Shown: in pieces, positions 44,101-54,661 of the stretch | How positions within the stretch are numbered: position 1 is the stretch's first letter | Layout: every line of letters starts with the position of its first letter | The notes under the pieces: model-generated | The model's input: only the letters and a program-made list of their open reading frames with translations | Database searches by the model: none | What the model was told of the DNA's origin: nothing | Made by a program: the position numbers and the translations under genes | Assembly (NCBI GenBank): GCA_916610825.1 | Contig: OU744446.1 | Location: forward strand, 36,619,833 to 36,683,832 | DNA from: Haliclystus octoradiatus | Taxonomy: Eukaryota; Cnidaria; Staurozoa; Stauromedusae; Haliclystidae | DNA length: 64,000 nucleotides | Reading direction: 5' to 3'

Positions 44101-45111
44101 TCACAATGGGACTTTATGGATGGATGAACTATCGTCAGTTTTTGGTTTCGTTCTTTGGTCTTGATAATCGGACACGACATGATGTAAATCTGCGTAAGAT
44201 GGCAACGGAATCATTTGTAATACAAAATCAGTCAAGTTACCCGATATCGATGGTTGTGGTCTCGATTTATATTTCATAAAAATATCGGGTACGTAAAACC
44301 CATAAAATATTGTATCCGCCAATATGCCTACATGAAATAATGTTTTTACTAAAGCTGCAACATAAAATTCAATATAAATACTTTGAAAACTGAGAAGATT
44401 AATTACAAGAAATGGAAAATTGAATACAATAAATATTATTAATGCAAGAATTACTGGTGTTGTGATCGAATGGTTTTTGCTAGTATGTCCAGTTACTCTA
44501 GCTACAATAACAGCACACAATAATCCAATTGTAACAGCAAAATATAGAGATAAAACAGTGATATGAATAATACTATGTGCTGATTGGTTCAAAAATGGTG
44601 AGAAACACGCATGCGCATTAAGAACATCCATTGATAAATCTTCTCTCCATAATAAAGGTAATGTTACACCAATAGCTATAATAACTACTGTGCAATTAAT
44701 GACAATCATTAATGTCACAATACTTCTTGTAATAATTGCTCTTGATTTTTTACGTAATTCACTTGTATGCACAGCAATAACTACAGCAGTACGGATACCA
44801 AGTCCTGTGAAAACAATAAATGAATGTGCAAAACCAAAACTGATGCATGGAATTCTTTCAGCATCAACAATAAAGTCCAGATCGACAAGAATTTCCATTG
44901 GAACTAAAGCTATGTTGATGAAAAAATGAATAAATACTAAAGAAGGTTGAAATATATAAATATCCAAAGGAAGATTTCGTCGGACTGTTGGAGAACTCAA
45001 TCGATATATACCAACGATATCCAAAATCATTGTTACGAATGCTGTAGCAGCCATGATGGTTGATTGAACAACAGAAGAGACAATATGACTTGATGTTTCT
45101 GTGTCATCCAT
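44101..45111 (-). CDS. orphan rhodopsin-class-like 7TM receptor, 336 aa, intronless
   Basis: Seven hydrophobic segments are spaced as in a GPCR: about residues 13-36, 51-76, 88-112, 128-150, 178-204, 216-238 and 246-272. A Cys before TM3 (RIPCISFGF) and one in loop 2 (NAHACFSPF) could form the usual disulfide. TM3 ends TSELRKKSR with no DRY. TM6 has FNFPF where CWxP is usual. TM7 reads ADTIFYGFYVPDIF, recalling NPxxY followed by helix 8, with D-T in place of N-P. Two N-x-S/T sites are in or near the extracellular side. Lone intronless class A-like receptors of this sort are common in cnidarian genomes. The ligand is unknown. The ATG at 45111 is preceded by A-rich sequence. Confidence 0.75.
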   Translation of the reverse strand: MDDTETSSHIVSSVVQSTIMAATAFVTMILDIVGIYRLSSPTVRRNLPLDIYIFQPSLVFIHFFINIALVPMEILVDLDFIVDAERIPCISFGFAHSFIVFTGLGIRTAVVIAVHTSELRKKSRAIITRSIVTLMIVINCTVVIIAIGVTLPLLWREDLSMDVLNAHACFSPFLNQSAHSIIHITVLSLYFAVTIGLLCAVIVARVTGHTSKNHSITTPVILALIIFIVFNFPFLVINLLSFQSIYIEFYVAALVKTLFHVGILADTIFYGFYVPDIFMKYKSRPQPSISGNLTDFVLQMIPLPSYADLHHVVSDYQDQRTKPKTDDSSSIHKVPL

Positions 45112-45454
45112 TTTGCAAAACTAATTTTTCCGAACACAATTATTTCTCTTAAGGTCCTGTTTTGCTGAGAGTTACCGACACCAACACACGAAGTGAAAAT
45201 ATGAGTTCGCTGGATTCATCAACGCCTTAACATTCGTCAACGCTACAAAAATCTCTTGGGATTTTATCAGAAATTTATTTTATTTCTAACATGCTTGCTT
45301 TGAAATTTTTGCTGTCGATTTCTTGGAGTGCATAATTAACCATGCACTGTTTACGCTTGTCCCATCCCTGGAGACCAATACGGGATGATTGTTTGATGAT
45401 GGAATTTGTTTCACTAGAGATGGGACACGTTTGTCACATTGAATTATCCTGCCC

Positions 45455-45735
45455 AGAGCCATCTATTTACAAGAGTTGGGACACTTCTGCCATTTTTGTA
45501 TCTTTTTGCCTGGACCCGAGCACGTTTTTAACAGTGCGCATGTGCAGAAGAATGTTGTGTGTTTTTTCAGCCATATTGTATTGTATTTTTTCGCGCGTTT
45601 GACTTGAAATGATTGAGAATCTGTTTCCGAAAGAACAAAGATGGCATCCAAAAATCACGTGACTGGCATATGTCCAATTGGAGACGATAGCGGCACATGA
45701 AAGCGTGTCCCAACTCTTGTAAATAGATGGCTCTG
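45455..45735. mobile_element. hAT-type element (CAGAGCC family)
   Basis: 281 bp; perfect 8-bp duplication ATCCTGCC (45447-45454, 45736-45743). Confidence 0.95.
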
Positions 45736-46465
45736 ATCCTGCCCCACGGAGCACGAATCGCAACGATGCGTCGCAGCTATTCTAAAATATCACGAAAGTT
45801 ATCTGCGATATGATTAGTCGAAAGAGTGTGTATGAAACATTAATAATGTACTAAGAGGACAGCTGTGCAATTTATATTACAGACGTTCTTGCATGTGCCT
45901 TTTCTTTATTCAACAATAAATATCTTGTTGTGGGATTTCCTTTGCTTGGTTTATGAATTGAAATTGAATTTTAAATTGTGAATTCGTGAATTGAGAATTC
46001 GCCCTCGAATGAGATCCCGATGTTTGTTCCGACCACACGCTTGCAAATGTTTGTATTCGTATTTATTAAACTCGAAAAAGTTGGGAAGCACTCGGAAAGC
46101 TAAAAATCACTCATGTCTCCCAACTTTTTCTCGTTTAGTAAATATGACTACAAGCATGGCAATTATGTAGTAACCCTTTACTCACAATAATAATGTAAAT
46201 CCCATCTGCACCATTCCATCCACCATCCTTTCGGATCATATTCGAATTTTCAATAATTTTCAGTAAACTTGTTAGTCTTGTTATTATTATCTATTTATTC
46301 TATTAAAATAAATTATTTGATCGTTTTCAATTATTTACAAATATTAATAGAATATATAAAATTGAACTATTAAATCGCATTAAACTTAATGCAGGTAGTT
46401 TTATTTAGATATAAAATATGATTAGGTAGATATGGAATGTTAGTCCAGCTCACATCTCAGAAATC

Positions 46466-49400
46466 ATGTCTTTGAACTATTTAATTTTAGCTGTATTTTA
46501 TCCTTTGGTAGCCACGCAAACAGTAAGTACACTCTATATAAACCAAAAGTGTTTCTCTAATTAGAAGGCCTTTGTGTTTTGTAGCCAGCTATAACTATTA
46601 TTGATACTCAGCCAACAACATCTGACCTCATCTTTATCATCTTGTCGTGCTTGACAATTGTTCGACTATAAACGTTGCCAGAACATTTTACATTATATTG
46701 TCATTATTTGTTGTCAATTCAAGAATAATTTATTTCAAGCAAACTATCGAGCGTAAATCCGAACCAGTGTAAATCTAATCGCTTGAATGTTAGACATGAA
46801 CATTGAATATTGCAACGGCAGTGTATTGTACTGTATAAATGAAACATAGATTAGTCATGTGAAGTTTTGACGTGACTCTGAGTTTCTATCAATATATATT
46901 ATACTGTATATATATCTCTATATATCCTCTATAAGTCTCAACATAAAAACTGTGAGTGGATTTGAAGAGTTGTTATAAAACACTAAGCAAAACCTGGTTC
47001 TAGTTTTCGCGGGCTTTTTGATGGAATTCCTAGAAATCTTTACAGATTTTTCACATGACTTTGACAAGCAAACATTTTTCACAGGACTTTCACACAATGA
47101 AAAAGCCATTACAATAGTTTCACATGATCTTCACAGGACTATAACTGGTAGAGATTTCAGTGTCAAAACTTTCACATGATTTTCACAGGCAGATTTCAAC
47201 CTCATAGGTTTTGTACAGGATTTTAACTTGTTTTACGAATCATAGTGATATATCCTTAGCTATACGAGAAGGATATCTTTTTTTTTAATTAATGAAACAA
47301 ATCAGAGCCATCTATTTCCATCTATATCCGATAAAGGCTTTGTAAATATAGATGGCTCTGAGACCAATGGGTAATCTTAAAAAGGTCGGGTATAAAACAT
47401 AAACCTTAATTTTTTGCTAATTATATATTGTACCTTGACATATAATTTTGGATTCTACCGTGTGTTTTTATGCCTTAGAGACGAAACAAAAAGTTATTCA
47501 ATCAGATCGTTCAGATGTTTAGAAACTTTCTATAATAGCTGGAGTATGTGACTGCTATTTGAAACTTCAAAACAACCACAACTTTTTTTTGTATCTTCAA
47601 AAGATTTTTAGACAGCTAATATTATGGTTGACTTGCCCAAGTCTCACTTCTGTGTTATTTTGATGGATTGGGAAGTGAGGCAGCAAAATGAAAGCGGGAC
47701 TTGAGCCAGTCAAATATTATAGAGAAGTTTAGGTTCACTACAACAAATCATCATTATTAGGTCATCAAATAATTAAAAGTAGCTATATTATTGATATATT
47801 ATCGTTACGAAATAATCAACTTTATCAAAAATCAAGTGATTTTCCAGATATCTGGTTCCATAAAAACTCCAGAATTTTTTTATTGACAAAAAAAAAAATT
47901 CTCTTCCATGTTTATTTTTATAAATTTTGATCATTAATTTTTTAGCTGATACCGTCACTACAAACATTGTCAGGTAAGCAAACATATTCACTTTTAAACT
48001 CGAGTCTTAGTTCTGGCATCAATATAAGATACCTTTGCAGCAAAGATCAAATCATAAAATTATTACTTTACTTAATATAATGCATGGAAGTCAAAAACTG
48101 TAAAGCTCTAAAAGCTGACGATATATTGAATTTTATTGAAAATTGGGATATGCTTTTATTTATAATGCAGTATAAATACTGTAATGCTGTAAGTGCTGTA
48201 AGTATCTAAAAATACTGTTTGACTAATTGAAAATCTTTTAAGAAACCTTATGCTTCAGGATGAGAATACATTGAAATCTGTTTCTATACAAAGTCCGATT
48301 ACACTATTTATTGGACATTTTCAACTTAATATGGTGAGCTACTACTGTAGGAACCTTCCTGAACCATCTAGAACATTCTAGAACATAGGAGAACCTACAT
48401 GACTCCCCGCATGACTCACAATGACCATGCATGATCTAGCAGCTTCTAGCATTTATCTAAACACTATAAATACAGTAAATGAAAACTATGAGAACTTAAT
48501 GTACAGTCTACTATCAACATGTCAACTTGGAATTAATATTATTATTCATAAGAAGAAATATACCATACAAATCAATTCAACCTACGTTGTTATTATTATT
48601 TCTTCAACATAATTCTACAGTTCTCATCACTACTGATTAATTAAGACGCTGTGTAGAACTCTTGATTATATTAATGCTGGTCACTATAGAAATTTCAATC
48701 GAAGTTCGTCGAAGAACACATCTAGAAGTTCACTACTACTTTTGCAATGGCGCCAATTTTTTCTCAACTAGGGGGACCAATTTGCAAAAGGTACTTATTC
48801 ATTTTTGGGAGTCACCAAAAATTTTGGGATCCCAAGAAATTGACCTTCATATTTTAGAGTGTAGAGTTCTGATTTTATTATAATTCTAGCTTACACTGAC
48901 ACAAGGTCGAATGTAAGCATCTCTACTAACGATAATTTAACGTTAACTGGGTCGTTGGCATTGACTCCTGCATTAAAAGAATTTAATACGGTGAAAGGTA
49001 AGTGTTTGATATATGATTAATATCGCTTCAATATCACACAATAGCCGGGCATCATCATCAAGCGAATGAAATCCACATGGAACTGTGTTCTACTCGTTAC
49101 AATTCCAATAATACCCTTCTGATCGTCTTGAAATAGTGTGATATTTGATTCGATGTATTTGATTAAAGTAACGGAAGAATATATATAGATGAATATTATA
49201 TCACACAATAGCCGGGCATCATCATCAAGCGAATGAAATCCACATGGAACTGTGTTCTACTCGTTACAATTCCAATAATACCCTTCTGATCGTCTTCAAA
49301 TAGTGTGATATTTGATTCGATGTATTTGATTAAAGTAACGGAAGAATATAAGATGAATTGATATAGGTATATTTCAAAACGTTTTTTGAGTCATCATCAT

Positions 49401-52400
49401 CATCATCATCATCATGAATCTTAATTTAGGATTAGAATCCAACAACAACAAAAAAGAGTACTCGTGTAGAAGGCACACAGATAGCACTAATACTACACAG
49501 TAGTATAGATATATACAGGATAAATTATGTATAGTTTGAAAAATTTATTACAAGATATTTTAATTATTTTGATTGAGTAATAATTTCAGCGTGAAAGATA
49601 GCGACAAAAAACTACAAGTAGTGATTGTTGAAACATTTTCGACACTCTGAGTGACTCTGATAAATAGCACATTTGTAATTGACTAGGTTTTTAATTTCCT
49701 TTCTTTTTCATCGCTCAATTTTTAACAGTATTATAACAATTAGAATGTATTTAAGTATTTAGATCATTAGCCGATAGATAATTTAATAGATTATTTCTTT
49801 TGAACTGACGATGGTATAATGAATAATACCGAAAATTTATTGCCAATCACTATTTAAATTTTCTTGTCGCTATATTGCACTCTGAAATGAGTAATATCAT
49901 TTTTGAATGTTTTTACAGTTTTTGACTTAATTACTTCAGTTGGTAGTGAGTTCCATAGTCAATTAGTTCTATTGAAAAAGAAGTAATGTCTACCATCTGT
50001 CCTTGCGGTTTCAGCCGGTTAAGTATTACCGGTGGATCATCAACGTGTATTGGCTCAGCTTAAATGGCAAAGACAATTAATTCCTTTTGGTCCACTCTCG
50101 CCTGTAATTCAAATTCCCTCGATGCATACACAGTCTTGAGTATATCTAAATATCAATATCTAACCGTTTCTGAGGATGAATGGGTGATCCAGCGAAAATG
50201 CAATTTTTTAGATTAGTAAAATATTTGCTGAGCATGGGTCCTTGACAGTTTCTTAAGACCAATTGGCCAATAAATCTGTTTGAATTGCTATCTGGTCAGC
50301 TTTCATACCAAAATCGGAAACAGCTACTTATCTTATACCGTATATGTAACTCTATCTACTTGAGCGTTCTCTGGTACAGGGCAATACTATACACATTATT
50401 TGTGTCTGTTTGCGTCATTGAGCGCTTCCATTTTGACCCCTTAAACCAGCCAGATATTTATCTAAAGTTGTTTTTCATTCTTAATACGCTATAGTAGATA
50501 GAAGAGAGCTCTACACCTCAGTGTTAATCTGATGGTAGTTCTATGATTGAAATACCATTCTACTTATAGAGATATTATCAACAAAATACATTTTCTTGAT
50601 CTTCATCATCCGGCTGTTCAATATGATTCTTTATGATTTGTTGTTGTTCATTTTCAGATGTAAAACTATCAACGATACGAGTTACACCATCTCCTTCTTC
50701 AAAACTTACAAATCTAACATCATCAATAGTTATTAGTATGTTACACTTTTTTTTGTCTGTAGTTATCATTTATTCAATTGTATGTATTCCTATAATAACC
50801 GTCGAGGTGGGTAATTCAGTAATTTTTGTCGGTGGTACGTGTGCCATTTTCAAAAATAGAAGAGAACCATAAAAATCAACAGCTAATGAGATTAACGAGC
50901 CTTAAATTTCATGTTTTTACGAGCAAGGCAAAATAAAAGTTCTAAAAATTTTGAAAATCTCTAAACTGACAACGTAAAATTTCACAAGAATCTTGAAAAA
51001 GCAACCCTTAAAAATACCACGTCCCGTGCAGTCGATATATGGAAGTCGTTCCCCTCCCGGAATACCATCTTCAGAATCCACTGAGTGTGTGATCGATTAT
51101 TCCTAATCGTTGTCATGAATTGTTATTTATGCAAAAACAGATCAAGCATTGGTTTTCAACTTCAGTGAGGCAGACCCATCTATTTACAAGAGTTTGGACA
51201 CTCTTTTATGTGCCGCTCTCAGCTCCAATTGGACAGATTCCAGTCACGTGATTTTATGAACTACATTTTTTTGTTCCGTCAAATCCAGGCTTGTGAAATT
51301 TGATCAATACGCGTGAAAATAACATCATGTATTCGAAAAACGTTTTGTTCAAGAGAGAAAACCTCGTTTTCAATGGGAGGAAGTGGTGATTTTTGACTCC
51401 CCAAAGTTGCTTGTCCCAAAACTTGCTTGTTCACTGTTATAAATAGAGGCTCTGATGTGATGTGATAATCTGCTATTATCAGTACTATTATAAAAGTTTA
51501 TTTAGTACATTTTTCAAGCTACAGGCTGTGTTCATCAATATCTCGAAATGTAAGACAATTTCCTATGCTGCGTACTATAAATAGTTAATAGTGTGCATGC
51601 ACAATAGAACATTTCTATTGTCATCTTAAGACCTGGACAAACGACGGCAACATTTGCACAACTTTTACATCCTTCGAAAATTTTTAGTGGCTTAACCATT
51701 CTTTTGAACTTGTCTGACGTGTACTAGATTGAAACATTTTCCAACGATTGTTTTTATCGCACATCTTCGTCATTCTATTTGAACCACTTCTTCCGAAATT
51801 TAACGAACCCTTTCAATGATGTGGTTTCTCCAATGGTTTCCTTGTATAAACTCAGTCAAAACACTTTTGAGTTTTTCTAGATAAGTTTTCAGAAAGTCGG
51901 TTATGTATAACCGCTCTTAAAAAGGGCCTAGTCGCCTAAAAACACTGAAACCGAATTCGAATCGAAATCCGAAACACACAGGTCAGATGAAAACAGATTT
52001 GTTGCCGTCGCTTTCTCAGTGCTTTAATTTGAATCTGTTTTAATTGAACAAACAGACTGTAACGAGTTAACATTTTTCTTAAAGTATAACTTCCACTTGC
52101 GAATCAGTTCAATCTGAGCCCAGATTTTCAGCAGCTGCACCATCAGTAAATTAAAAACTGTAGACCTGTGCCACATGCCCCTGTACTTCACTTGAACTGT
52201 GGCTGCTGCGTATAGGTACCCAGATGAGCGCAGGTACATAGCGGAATAGTGGGCCTTGTGGAGCTAGGCTATAAAAACTGTATTTAACATGTTTCCTGTT
52301 TGTTGGTCATTTAGTTGATTACATACCTCCAATTGCCAATTTGTCAGTTCGCTGTCAGACAGAATTGAATGATTGGATCCCGATGAATATTGATGAGTGT

Positions 52401-52658
52401 ACAACTTCAACTGAATCTGATTGTGCGGAGGTATATCCTTAAACAATCTTTTTAGAGAATAAATTATTCATAAATAATCCTTGGTGCCAATAATGTTTTA
52501 TAAAATACTTCATTTAGGATGGCTGACCTTGATAAACTGCAAATTAATTATATAATTTCATATTAAAAATGATATAATAAATCTATATATACTATCAGGT
52601 CATTAGCGAAAACATGGACGAACGATATGATGCTCAATTTCAAGCTGCTCTCTTGTAG
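46466..52658 (+). CDS. candidate Ser/Thr-rich secreted protein, 137 aa, six exons
   Basis: Exon 1 (46466-46522) encodes signal peptide MSLNYLILAVFYPLVATQT with donor ACA|GTAAGT. Exons 2-6 (47946-47973, 48890-48997, 50658-50735, 52348-52430, 52599-52658) each have good acceptors and donors (GTAAGC, GTAAGT, GTATGT, GTATAT). Phases 0,1,1,1,0 agree and the total is 138 codons including TAG. The mature region is rich in Ser/Thr, with sequons NVS, NLT and NLT (RSNVSIST, NDNLTLTGS, KLTNLTSS). It then has a short Cys-containing acidic part (RCQTELNDW, NIDECTTSTESDCAE) and ends YDAQFQAALL. Exon 4 could be an optional cassette (78 nt). No family is recognised; transcripts are needed to confirm linkage across the introns. 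Confidence 0.45.
47303..47360. mobile_element. minimal CAGAGCC element (58 bp)
   Basis: Just the two inverted ends (CAGAGCCATCTATTT / AAATATAGATGGCTCTG) with flanks AAACAAAT / AGACCAAT (6 of 8). Confidence 0.6.
48351..48393. promoter_or_regulatory. heat-shock-element-like cluster
   Basis: Two perfect three-unit heat shock elements, GAAccTTCctGAA (48351-48363) and GAAcaTTCtaGAA (48371-48383), then a further GAA. It sits in intron 2 of the candidate secreted gene, so its target is unclear; it may be chance. Confidence 0.35.
49032..49354 (+). repeat. tandem duplication, period 167 bp
   Basis: TATCACACAATAGCCGGGCA at 49032 and 49199 begin two copies that differ at only a few positions. Intronic. 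Confidence 0.9.
51171..51454. mobile_element. diverged CAGAGCC-family element
   Basis: Ends CAGACCCATCTATTTACAAG / ATAAATAGAGGCTCTG; no clear target duplication. Confidence 0.6.
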
Positions 52659-53518
52659 TAAAAACAACTTTTAATCGATTAATACAATACTTCCCCGTTG
52701 AAGCACCTGTGTTTAACAGTGTATTGGTGAATAATGAAGATAATTATCAAACTATCTCTATATGAGAAATTGCATTATTAAAAACATTTCTCGAATTTTT
52801 ATCTTAGGAATTTCTCAATGAAACCATATTTTTCTTGGAATGTAAAAGAGAACTAGGGATCAGCGTAAGTGATGAAGTGTGTGCAGGAATTTCTACAGAC
52901 AAAAACATCTGATAAGCTATATAACTCAATATTTATTAGAAAGCACAAGCCTAATGAAGCCAACATTTTGCAACAACAACAGCAGTTTTGGAAGAACATT
53001 TCGCCAACAACTTGGCTTCATTTGGCAACTTTTAACAGTATTTGAAAAGTTCCGGCGATCGATGTTGTGAAAATGCTGGAAATGAAGCCAATATCTTCAT
53101 ATAAAATGTTCCCAACAACCACACTATAATGCTGGAAAATGCTGGTAAAATTCTGCCAAGTTGGCGAAATAAAGCCAGCAGTATAATTTTTACGACATCG
53201 ATACTAGAAAGAGATCGCTTAATGGAATTTAATTTTAAATTTAATACGCTTTCACAATCACTTTCGTAAAAAGCCCTGTTATCACTATAAGCTGTCACCA
53301 TCGTAGAACTAGAAAATTCCTTTTAAATTTAAAAAAATATCAATAAAGATGAAAGGGTGCAATAATCAAAAAATCCGACATAATTAGGGTTTATATTTAC
53401 TAATATTCAATCACTTAGATTAGTTATGATCGATGGCTTTTTAGAATCTTCATCGATGTATAAACGTATTACATTGGTTGCACAATATTGAAGATGCGAG
53501 ATGAATCTACTTTTAAAT

Positions 53519-53857
53519 TCATGCTTTTTTCAAACTTCTTTTCCATTTTCTTTGTGGTTCACGCCTTTGTTTATATTCTATATAGCCTTCATCAAAGTTT
53601 ACAAACGAAATCAATTTATTACATTTATTGGAAAAACTTGGATTACAGCTTGGCTTAGGATTTTCACTTCGTCGTTCTGAAACTAGCACAAATGAAGAAC
53701 AAAAATCACGAACAATAGATTCTGAATTGGGTAAGTAATCCGGCTGGGTGTTCGAGTAAGCGATCACTCCCGCTGCTCTCCTGAACACGTAATTAATACT
53801 AGGAAAAATCGGTCCGCTGTCTTCTCCTCCCTCATTCTTTATTATTCTGCAACACAC
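53519..53857 (-). CDS. possible terminal exon of an unrecognised protein
   Basis: An open frame of about 108 codons on the minus strand is preceded by an acceptor-like TGTGTGTTGCAG (about 53846) and ends in a stop at 53519. It has a coding look: Cys pair PSCNPSFSNKC and a strongly basic C-terminus (KQRREPQRKWKRS). Its 5' part is not found; the next 600 bp upstream are LINE sequence. It lies just downstream of the cationic peptide gene on the same strand, but its phase does not fit that gene's exons. It could be a remnant. No function is assigned. Confidence 0.3.
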   Translation of the reverse strand: MCCRIIKNEGGEDSGPIFPSINYVFRRAAGVIAYSNTQPDYLPNSESIVRDFCSSFVLVSERRSENPKPSCNPSFSNKCNKLISFVNFDEGYIEYKQRREPQRKWKRSLKKA

Positions 53858-53949
53858 ATCATGTCACTAATGAAGCTCCAATTTTATGAAATTATTGAAT
53901 CTATCGTAACAGTTTTCTGCAAAAGCTTATTGAAGTTCTGAATATGGTG

Positions 53950-54480
53950 TGAATGCTCAATGGCAAATGCTTTTTTATTATTATTCCAAATGTTTTTATT
54001 AAATATCCTACATATAGACTGAAGATTTTTAATTTAGAATCATTAAAGATTCGAAGGATAAAACAAGATCTCTGCCTATTATTCAAAATTTTAAATAGTT
54101 TAGTTGATATGCCAGCAACATATATGTTCAATATTAGATCAACAAAATACAGCCTCTGTGGACACTCGAAGATGCTTCAATGAAAGCTAGTGCCACACGT
54201 AGACATTGTCAAGACTTCTTTTGCAATAAGAATTATTCCCTGGTGGAATTCATTACCTGATTCCCTGATCAGAATAAGTAATATATACAACTTTCAAAAA
54301 GAGCTAGATAAGTAAGATAATATATTTAGTTATTGCAAATACTAAATTTATAAATGGCCTTGTTAATGAGAGGTACCTTGTATTAATTTTTTATTGCGTC
54401 ATTCATAAGTGGAAGCATGCTTTCCTTAATGTATGTGTCAGTTTTGGCAAATAAAATACATACATACATACATACATCCT
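53950..54480 (+). mobile_element. non-LTR retrotransposon 3' end, (CATA)n-tailed
   Basis: Frame 1 reads YRLKIFNLESLKIRRIKQDL, CLLFKILNSLVDM and YSLCGHSKML to a premature stop near 54181; the second part reads AIRIIPWWNSLPDSLIRISN. The tail is AAAATACATACATACATAC. It is a decayed relative of 33080-33702. Confidence 0.75.
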
Positions 54481-54661
54481 GCTATTTATGCATATACAAA
54501 ATTCAAATATGATTTTAAAAATGAATTCTTAATATTTAACTCAACTTAACTTACATTATTAACGTCATTATTACAACAAAAATTCTTCTGCATATTCGAT
54601 AATGTAGCTACCATGTCTTGATCTCAGCAGCTATGGTATCTACAGTGCTGTTTAATAAGAT

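Noticed and set aside
50578-50769. Minus-strand acidic 63-codon frame
   Set aside because: Preceded by an in-frame stop with no splice support; the overlapping plus-strand 78-nt exon has consensus acceptor and donor and the right phase. Kept only as a competing reading.
52264-52446. Minus-strand frame with splice-like ends (about 52437-52330)
   Set aside because: The plus strand of the same region gives an exon with stronger sites that joins in phase to neighbours on both sides.
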